Source: Zingiber officinale (taxonomy: Eukaryota; Streptophyta; Magnoliopsida; Zingiberales; Zingiberaceae). From it: a stretch of 64,000 nt of DNA. Below the pieces are notes generated by a model. It had not been told where the DNA came from. It made no database searches and saw nothing but the letters and a program-made list of their open reading frames with translations. The position numbers were made by a program, and so were the translations under genes. Of the stretch, positions 57,118 to 64,000 are shown one piece after another (positions within the stretch are counted from its first letter, which is position 1; each line of letters starts with the position of its first letter). The stretch covers positions 132,645,004 through 132,709,003 of the forward strand of contig NC_055989.1 of assembly GCF_018446385.1 (NCBI RefSeq), written 5' to 3'.

Positions 57118-57966
57118 TTACGCTTCTTCCACGTTTATGTATTCGTTGGCCCGATGTAGTATATGATCATAATCTCGAGGCGGCTTTCGGATGAGCGACC
57201 GGAAGAAGTCCCCATCCACAAGGCCCTGCGTGAAGGCATTCATCATCGTCTCCGATGTGGCCGTTGGGATATCCATCGCCACTTGGTTGAATCGCTGGAT
57301 GTAAGCTCGAAGCGATTCTCTCGGCTCTTGCTTGATGGCGAACAAGCTGACACTTGTCTTCTGATAACGCCGACTGCTAGCGAAGTGGTGGAGGAAGGCC
57401 GTTCGGAAGTCCTTGAAGCTCGCGATGGATCCGTCCGGCAGCCTCCGAAACCACCGTTGAGCCGATCCCGAGAGAGTGGTAAGAAAGACTCGGCACTTTA
57501 CTCCATCGGTGTATTGATGGAGCGTGGCTGTGTTATCAAACTTACCCAGATGATCATCCGGGTCCGTTGTTCCATTGTACTCGCCGATCGTCGGAGGCAC
57601 GTAGTGCTTTGGTAGAGGGTCTTGTAGAATAGCCTCCGAGAATTGGCGATTGATCCGCTCGGGGGATGAGTCCGCTAGGGGGGCTTTCCCTTTTCTGTCA
57701 TCTCGCCTTGGCATTTCGTCTGAAGAAGATCCTCTATCTCTTCGAGCTGGTACGGTCTGAGGGGTGCGAAATAAGGCCCGATGGAATGCGACGGTGGCTT
57801 GAGGTGCTTCTGCTCGGCCACCCGACGCAGATGTTGCTTGTTGCTCCGGCCGCTCGGCGGCTGCTTTCTGTTTTTGCTCCACAAGTTTGGCGGCCCTTAT
57901 CTCGACCAGAGCTTCGAGTTCTTCCGTCGAAAGCGCCACCGTGTGTTGTCGTCCAGCCTCATCCAT
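57118..57966 (-). CDS. Tat gag core, 282 residues
   Basis: The ATG at 57966 is 25 bases after the primer site. The N-terminus is charged and helical (ELEALVEIRAAKLVEQ). The retrotransposon gag domain covers about residues 115-280: YVPPTIGEYNGTTDPDDHLG, VFLTTLSGSAQRWFRRLPDG, FLHHFASSRRYQKTSVSLFA, ESLRAYIQRFNQVAMDIP, AFTQGLVDGDFFRSLIRKPP. It forms the element's internal particle. Confidence 0.85.
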   Translation of the reverse strand: MDEAGRQHTVALSTEELEALVEIRAAKLVEQKQKAAAERPEQQATSASGGRAEAPQATVAFHRALFRTPQTVPARRDRGSSSDEMPRRDDRKGKAPLADSSPERINRQFSEAILQDPLPKHYVPPTIGEYNGTTDPDDHLGKFDNTATLHQYTDGVKCRVFLTTLSGSAQRWFRRLPDGSIASFKDFRTAFLHHFASSRRYQKTSVSLFAIKQEPRESLRAYIQRFNQVAMDIPTATSETMMNAFTQGLVDGDFFRSLIRKPPRDYDHILHRANEYINVEEA

Positions 57967-57990
57967 TGTTTCCAGTCGGATGCAGGAGCG

Positions 57991-58008
57991 TTCCCACAGA
58001 CGGCGCCA
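57991..58008 (-). other. Primer binding site of the Tat element
   Basis: The plus strand reads TTCCCACAGACGGCGCCA, 3 bases from the LTR edge, ending in CCA as a tRNA 3' end would. The tRNA species is not certain. Confidence 0.7.
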
Positions 58009-58011
58009 ATT

Positions 58012-58766
58012 TGATCCTGTCCGAACCAGGAGTCAACGGATGCTGGGCACGTGGCGCCCCCTCGCTAGATCCTCGAGTGCTCCGGCGAACCTGCAACCAA
58101 ACCGAGCCGGGAGGGGTGTCCCGGCGACGGCCCTCCGACGCTCAAGTCAGGCGAGGAATAGATGAAGAAGGTGGCTCCAGAATGAGGACTCGCGTACCTC
58201 CGGTTGAAGAAGTGGAGGCCTTATATAGACTTCTGAGGAGGCTGATGCACATATACCGAGGCACACACACGTGTCCCCAGCCCATACCCAGCATGGGCTT
58301 GTCAGAGGAACTTGTCTGACTCCTTACTGCTACAGTATGAGCACGTCTTTGATGGGACAGTGAGCTCACGTCCTAAGATTCTGCGTGTCATCTGCTGTCA
58401 GAAGATGTTTCTATCCCTGCCTTTTCTTACTCTCCGTCGAGCGTCCGGCCGGTCGGCGGTTTCCTCGCGTCCGGCCGGTCGGATGTGATGATCCGCTCGG
58501 GAGATTCTCGGTCATGTGCTCTAGACTTCGCAGTGTTGATGTTTTATTCCTTCGGCTGAGCCAACCATCCGCTCGGCATTACCTACTGTTCATCATGAGC
58601 GTCGGAACCCCGTCTCCGGCGGGGTGTATTGCTTCCGCTCGGAAGCCTCAGCCAGTCGTCGTCCTCATTATCCGCTCGGCCAAGCTTATGGTTGGCTTAT
58701 TGCCTTTGGATCTCCTCGTGGCGTTGACTCTGCTAAATGGGGTCCCCCCCTCTTACTCCCGGATCA
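58012..58766 (-). repeat. Right (5') LTR of the Tat element
   Basis: 755 bp, TGATCC...GGATCA, followed by the CTGTT duplication. The minus strand has TCTATATAAGGCC near 58.22 kb, a likely LTR TATA. It is 12 bases longer than the left LTR because of one indel, CGGCGACGGCCC. Confidence 0.92.
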
Positions 58767-59402
58767 CTGTTGTTGCTTACCTGTGCTGATATGCTTACAT
58801 ATGTTGAGATGTACATCTGCTGTATGTGTTTAGACACTGGTTTACTTATTGGTATTATGTATATACCTCACATGCTACCCCTGTAGTTATGAGCAGTATT
58901 GTAGCAGATCTTTGCTACTCCTGACCTTCTAGTACTAGCCTAGGATATGGTTTCAAGTATGGACATTTACTATGATATCACTTTAGTATCTGCTATATTC
59001 CCTACGAGACTGTATACCTTTGTATCTCTAGTTCTTTATTATACCCATGCACTGTCTGTCTATTATCCGCTGAGTTTTTATACTCACCACCCCGTAAATT
59101 GATTATTTCACCAGGTAACAGCTAAAGGATTTATGGAGTCGCCTGGAGATCTTGTCCGCCAGTCCCACGTCACATTCGAGGATGTTCTAATGGTTTCTGT
59201 ATTCTTTACGTTATTAGTGTTTTGGTTTTGTAATTTGTTCGTGTATGTGTATCTTTTATATGAAGTTTGGCTTTGTAGTATCTTGTATTTGGTGTGTTAT
59301 TGTCGTGTCAAGCCGAGCCGACTCGTAGTTAGTTGTATTGTGTTTTGTGATCGTTATTTATGATTTTCGCTGTGTTGGTTTTAGTACAGCCGTGTGGGCT
59401 GA

Positions 59403-59447
<45 letters not shown>

Positions 59448-60408
59448 CCGCGTGGTTGTGTTTATTTCTGTTCCAGCCGAGTGGGTTGATTATATAACTG
59501 CGTGGTTGTGTATATATTCCAGCCGTATGTGGCTGATATATTTTGTATGTATGTATGCCTCAGATTGTCACTGGTACAAGGGAGATGTTGCCGAAATTTT
59601 TCGGTAGGGACTCCTCTCGGGCGTGACAAACCTGGAGTTGGAAGGAAAATAGAGAGTAAACAAATGCAAATGGGTGAACCAGACTTGAATCAGGTCGAAC
59701 CAAGCCCAAACTGGTTCAGTAGACCGAACTAGTGGTTTAGTAAACTGACTGGGTTCGGTCCAAATTACTGAGTTGTGAACTATTGACATGGAAGACAATG
59801 TGATAAAAGATCTTATTCATCTTTGTAATTTGGATGGGGATAAGGATAAGCCAGATAATATAGATAAGCTTGATCTAGATATGAGTTCATCCAAATATGG
59901 CTTCATCTAGATAAGAGTTGATCCAGATAAAGATATATTCAAACTCTATAAAAGGATACAAAGGTTGTACATTTAAGATAACTTCTTCAATTCTACTCTC
60001 CATCTCTGCATTCAAAAAGCTATGCTGCGAAACTCTGCAAATGAGGAAGCTCTAGGGGTGCACTGCGCTTAGGACTTCTAGATCGGCCACCATCTTTTGT
60101 TTGGTTTGTTTATTACAAGTTGTATTTAATTTATTATTATTTGTACTTGTATCACAAATTGTAAAATGGGATTCTCCACCTCCGGAATGTTCCGGAAATG
60201 AGACCACTAGTGGATGAATGCCTCCCGTGATTAGGCCTTGTATATACTGACTCTGGGGGTTGGGAACCAAGTAAATCCTATTAGTATTCTTTCTTTGAAG
60301 TTTTTATTATATTCCGCTATGACTAACACTTTGATATAAAGAATGAACAAAATTGAAGTAAAAAGCAACGAGTCGATATTCATCCCCCTCTATCGACACC
60401 ATCGACCA

Positions 60409-61175
60409 TATAATTGGTATCAGAGCAGGAGGCTTTGATCAGACTAACCGCCGTAGGACCAAGCTGGCCACAAATTAAGGGGGAGAATGGGGAGAAGGGT
60501 AAAAAAGTAATTTTATTTAATGTCAACATTTAAATCACATATTATATGTTTTAAATGCAAGGAAAGAGGGCACTATCAAAATAAATGCCCTACTCATAAG
60601 AATCGAATGACATCACCAGCAGCAAAGGAGTAATAGATGCCGAGAGTTTGAAAGAGCAAGGATTACATCTAATTCTTCAAGTGTTAAAAGTTCAGACACT
60701 ACAAGAATTGCAGCCCAATAAGAAAAATTATGAAAAAGATTAGTAATTATATATTTCATGTAAATCTAATTTTTTTACTATCAAAGTAAAGATACAAACT
60801 CAAAAGATAAGATCAATTCTAATCTTAAAACTTTAAAATTAAATTCAAAAATATAGAAATCAACTCTATAAATTTTAAGAATATCAATCCAAAAGTTAAT
60901 GGTAAAAATTTAAATTTAATTAAATATAATAAAGTACCCTTTAATTATGAAATAATAAATAATTTAAGTATTAAAAATTTGAAATTATATCTTAAAAATT
61001 TAGGACATAAAAATTCAAATATTAATAATTATAATTTAATTGTAAAAAAAATCAAACCTAATCAATTATAATAATATATGATTTAATTATGAAACAATAA
61101 ATAATAAATATAAATATAAATATAAATATTCAAAAAATAGAATCTACTAATTTTTTTTACAAAGTGAACCAAAAT

Positions 61176-61206
<31 letters not shown>

Positions 61207-61815
61207 AATAAATAAATAAAAGTTTGATAAATTCAAATCACATGTTAAACTCTAACTTAAATACAATAAATTCGAAATTAAATCTTAAAAATTCAGATAT
61301 AATTATTAAAAAAAATTAACAATCAAGATAAAAATAATCTAATAGTTTAACTATCCAAAATAAAATTTTAATTAATAATTAAAATAATTCCAAATTTAAT
61401 TTGATTAATTCTGTTTTTAAGATTACAATAATTAGAAATTAAAACTAAAAATTTGAAAACAAATCTTAAAAATTTAGAAGATAAAAGTTTGAATTTTAAT
61501 TATTATTTAATTATAAAATATGAAATTAACTCACTATAATTAAGCTATAAATTCAAGATTAAAATTCAAAATTAATTTCCATAATCTAACAAAATAAACC
61601 AACAAATATTAATAAGTATAAATTCCAAAATTAAATCAAAACTAATTATGAAACTAATTAATAAATCTTACCCAATGAAATAATTAAAATGTGTCAAAGT
61701 GGGTTGACATATCATGGGTTCACACAAAATGTATCAAATCGAGAATTTGATGCATTCTTAGAAATCAACTGTAAATTGTTTGACTTATTTGACACATGCA
61801 TACTTATCATGTACA
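60409..61815 (+). mobile_element. Remnant of the SIRE-type internal region, AT-rich
   Basis: The primer site TGGTATCAGAGC (60415-60426) matches the 3' half of initiator tRNA-Met, the usual copia primer. About 120 bases later a CCHC knuckle-like phrase (CFKCKERGHYQNKCP, 60547-60591) appears much closer to the LTR than a gag knuckle should be, so most of gag is gone. 60.7-61.7 kb is extremely AT-rich, with (AAT)n and (AAAT)n at 61.17-61.22 kb and no gene. Confidence 0.5.
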
Positions 61816-61823
61816 TGCATTAT

Positions 61824-62649
61824 CAGTGGCGGATCCAGACAAATATTTAGAGGGGTGCTCAAAGAAGAAACTAAAAAAATGGAGTTACTTGTATAGACAC
61901 GAGTTTGTTTTTGTTTGATCTGGTTTTTTTGTTAGTTCAATTGCTTCTCCACTTTACCCTATTGTTCTGTTTCAGTAATGCTGACTGACTATCTATTTTG
62001 ACAACGTTGACTGTGGTTGCACAATTCTGTTGTATTTGCCACTAGCAAGAATGGAATTTAATAATACAGCAATAGGTCATTTCTTCTTTAGTTTGTGTTT
62101 AAAATATGTGCTTCCATTAATTGAAATCTGATAAAGTTGTCTGACATAGTTACTCATGTTTTACGCACCTTTTTAAGGAGGCATGCGTCTCAGTTTTATC
62201 CTCCCTTTTATTCGAGGACAGATCTTCTGGTCCGCAATTTGCGGAACAGGGGATGGTCCACTATTGTAGACCCTTGATTTAGATGGACCCTACCAACTTA
62301 AAAGTGGACTCCATCCAAATCAACGATCCTCATACAGGGGACCATCCCCTGGTCCACAAATTGCGGACCAGAAGATCCGGCCCGCTTTTATTATGCCAAA
62401 TACTTCCTTTTTTATTTTTAAATTCATTAGTCTTTTTCATTCGGCCTCTCTCTTTCGCAAGAGGTATTAGCCTCTTCCTTTTCATTTTTGGTTATGGGGT
62501 GATCTCTCTGCGTCGTTGTTCCAAGATCGACTTTTTCCGCGCCAAAAACAGTCTTTTCTTGATTTTCTTAATCTGTATGCTAATTTAATTTTTTGTCAAA
62601 AGTAAGGGGGTGCTTCCACACCCCCTCGTGCCCCCTGCATCCGCCGTTG
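61824..62649. mobile_element. hAT-type non-autonomous element, 826 bp
   Basis: Ends CAGTGGCGGATCCAG and CTGCATCCGCCGTTG, which are inverted repeats with a few mismatches and match a widespread plant hAT family style. A perfect 8-bp duplication TGCATTAT flanks it (61816-61823 and 62650-62657). Inside is a second MITE at 62213-62384. Open frames are short and resemble no transposase. Confidence 0.85.
62213..62384. mobile_element. MITE of 172 bp nested in the hAT element
   Basis: Long inverted repeats GATCTTCTGGTCCGCAATTTG...CAAATTGCGGACCAGAAGATC, with outer tips CGAGGACA/CCGGCCCG, and a perfect flanking duplication CTTTTATT (62205-62212 and 62385-62392). The inner arms also pair (GGGGATGGTCC with GGACCATCCCC), so almost the whole copy is a foldback. 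Confidence 0.8.
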
Positions 62650-62657
62650 TGCATTAT

Positions 62658-63976
62658 TAAATGTTAATTTATATCGATAAATGTCATGTCATTCATACTA
62701 ATATTTTATTCATGCTTAATCTAGAATGATGGACTTAGATTTAATCGACACTTGATTAGTTAGACCAAGGGTTTTCAGAAAGAAAGTTAAATATTTAATT
62801 TTTTTAAAAGACTTTGTCTAGAAGTGGTTGTTGCTCCAATACCTAAGAAGGTCTTATGACTCACCACAGTCTGGAAGTCGATTATTAAAATGAATATTAA
62901 TCAACTAACTGTCAAACCTTAGTTTAACTCAAGTGTAAATCAATCCTTAGATTCAAACTTAAATTTTAAATTAGATAAAACTGACAAAACATTTTGATTG
63001 ATTGTGCTGAAACACTTAGAATGGGTGAAATTATAAGGACTATTAAACTAAAAATATTTTAAAAAAGTTTTCAAAATTCATAGATAATTTTTTATAAATT
63101 ATTTTCAAAATAGCGATTTAACATAATAATATTTGAATGAATTTCATGCTTGATTGAGTGTATTTATATATAAATTTTGAAAAATCTATATACTTGAAAC
63201 ATATTGAGTGTTGACAAGTACTTAGAAATCCACATACCAAGGTCAACACTAGAACCCAATCCCCTAGACACTTAGGTAGATTTCCTCTTGGTTAACAAGG
63301 ATAACCAGAGTGTGTTAAGTTAAGAGGAAGGTGTTTTTGAAATTCAGGAAAATACTTTAAAAAAATTTGGGGATTTTTTTTTAAATTAGAATTTTTTTTA
63401 AACCTTTGAAAACTCTTCGAAGAATTTAGAAATATTTTCTTAAAAAGATTTTTAAAAAGTATTTGAAAAATATTTAAACACACTTGAAAACCTTTTAAAG
63501 AGTTATTTTGAAAATTTATGCTTTGAAAAAAAAATATTTTAACAGATCTTTTGAATTGGATCAACCCCTACACATATAGGTACTTTTCCTTGTGGTTAAC
63601 AAGGTTTTCTGAGGATATGTCAAGTTGAGAGGGAGTTCTGATTAAAATATGACATATATACTTTTAAAAATTATTTGAAAAAGTTTAAAAAATATTTTTG
63701 AAAAAGTTTGAAATTCATTCTTCCCAAATATTTTTTAAAAAACTTTTGAAAACTTCTGAAAATACTTTCCTTAAAAAAATTTTAGAAAATATTTAAAAAA
63801 ATACTTTAACTGTTGTTTAATTTGGATCAACCTCTAAGACATATAGGATGTATTACTTGTGATTAACAAGGTCCTAAGAAAGTGTCAGATTTAGGGGGAG
63901 TCCTGATTGAAAGATCAAACATAGTTTTCAAAAAAAAAATATATTAAAATTAATTTTTAAAATTCTTTAAAACTAT
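62658..63976. repeat. SIRE-like AT-rich noncoding DNA with degenerate tandem units
   Basis: Three loose copies of a unit of about 280-320 bases, each with TGGTTAACAAGG (or TGATTAACAAGG), then a GTGT/ATGTCAAGTT or GTCAGATTT phrase and a T/A-rich tail, at about 63.23, 63.55 and 63.83 kb. No gene recognised. The style matches 2.0-2.6 kb. Confidence 0.45.
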
Positions 63977-64000
63977 TGATCCTGTCCGAGCGCTGAGTCG
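63977..64000 (-). repeat. Start of another Tat-type LTR, cut by the window edge
   Basis: TGATCCTGTCCGAG shares its first 13 bases with the Tat LTRs at 47069 and 58012, then differs, so it is a related but different subfamily. The strand is assigned by analogy only. Confidence 0.5.

Larger units (their letters stand above)
47069..58766 (-). mobile_element. Tat-lineage Ty3-gypsy retrotransposon, nearly whole
   Basis: 11.7 kb between perfect CTGTT duplications. Minus-strand order: 5' LTR (58766-58012), primer site, gag, pol, a 1.5-kb tandem array, an antisense ORF, purine tract, 3' LTR (47811-47069). The extra archaeal-type RNase H in pol and the antisense ORF both mark the Tat lineage. By eye the LTRs differ at about a dozen positions plus one 12-base indel, about 1.5 percent. 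With a grass-type rate of 1.3e-8 per site per year this suggests about half a million years. About two or three breaks in all; otherwise the parts are present. Confidence 0.9.
44750..59628 (+). repeat. Tekay/Del-type solo LTR, split by a Tat element
   Basis: It begins TGTAAAATACGG, continues with the typical GAGATTTTCTGGGATTTAAACG, and ends GGGACTCCTCTCGGGCGTGACA, as Tekay-lineage LTRs do. The perfect AACCT duplication at both sides and the absence of any gag/pol show a solo LTR left by recombination. Its own length is about 3.2 kb (44750-47068 plus 58772-59628). It contains minisatellite-like GATACTAGATATTA repeats (46.46-46.55 kb), a period of CACTCATGGGTAGTG repeats (46.74-46.92 kb) and (TA)n at 59.41-59.45 kb. 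Small frames in 45.1-45.6 kb are incidental. Confidence 0.85.
44198..60408 (+). repeat. SIRE-type LTR, split by a nested Tekay solo LTR
   Basis: The LTR starts at 44198 (TGTTGGAGCAATTAGC, the same opening as the LTRs at 9228 and 10199) and runs to 44749. It resumes at 59634 after the Tekay insertion and ends near 60408, just before the primer site TGGTATCAGAGC. Its own length is about 1.3 kb. Weak GGAGGTAACCTTAGG repeats lie at 44.40-44.55 kb and a plus-strand CTATAAAAGGA at about 59.95 kb may be its TATA. The primer site makes it a 5' LTR. Confidence 0.6.

Noticed and set aside
39405-59450. (TA)n at 59.41-59.45 kb as a site of the TA-targeting hairpin family
   Set aside because: No opening or closing phrase and no hairpin next to it; a plain microsatellite within the Tekay LTR.
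60547-60591. CCHC knuckle as part of a separate host gene
   Set aside because: It is 120 bases after a copia primer site in extremely AT-rich DNA with no open frame; best seen as a leftover of element gag.
1-64000. CRISPR array, tRNA or rRNA genes
   Set aside because: Regular repeats seen are LTR minisatellites or a retroelement array, without CRISPR-like spacers. No clean tRNA cloverleaf or rRNA segment was recognised; tRNA-like pieces are primer sites or weak SINE boxes.

Overview
The window looks like plant nuclear DNA, most likely from a monocot with a large, retrotransposon-rich genome. The evidence is spliced genes with plant-only family members (alpha carbonic anhydrase, GT37 fucosyltransferase, BKI1-like, MIZ1-like, FKBP12), GC-rich single-exon genes in AT-rich surroundings, and piles of Athila, Tat, Tekay and SIRE elements. 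A ginger-order plant would fit, but nothing in the sequence proves it.

Layout. 1-12.7 kb is transposon mosaic: the 3' end of a SIRE-type copia element (+), the 5' end of an Athila-type gypsy element (-), several SIRE-type LTR remnants (-) and a decayed CACTA DNA transposon (-). 12.9-33.2 kb is the gene-rich part. It holds the last two exons of an unrecognised plant gene (+), an F-box/LRR gene (-), an alpha carbonic anhydrase with seven exons (-), a xyloglucan-type fucosyltransferase with two exons (-), a BKI1-like gene (-), a small unrecognised gene (+) and a MIZ1-like DUF617 gene (+). Between them lie small DNA elements and LTR fragments. At 34-39.2 kb a tentative small gene (-) faces FKBP12 (+, five exons) across a short shared promoter region.

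40-64 kb is transposon territory again, with a readable nesting order. A decayed Athila element is cut by a SIRE-type LTR (44198-60408). That LTR is split by a Tekay-type solo LTR (44750-59628, 5-bp duplication AACCT). The solo LTR is split by a young, nearly whole Tat element (47069-58766, 5-bp duplication CTGTT). The Tat element runs on the minus strand: right LTR, primer site, gag, a long open pol frame, a two-size tandem array, an antisense ORF, purine tract, left LTR. The right end holds a hAT-type non-autonomous element with a smaller MITE inside it, more SIRE-like noncoding DNA, and the first 24 bases of another Tat LTR.

The host genes do not form a pathway. FKBP12, the fucosyltransferase, the carbonic anhydrase and BKI1-like are independent single genes. 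The most unusual structure is a family of short elements that sit in (TA)n tracts and carry strong hairpins. One copy has a hairpin at each end whose stems differ in sequence but both still pair perfectly. Exon boundaries were read by eye from GT/AG sites, reading phase and remembered family sequences; no search was run.
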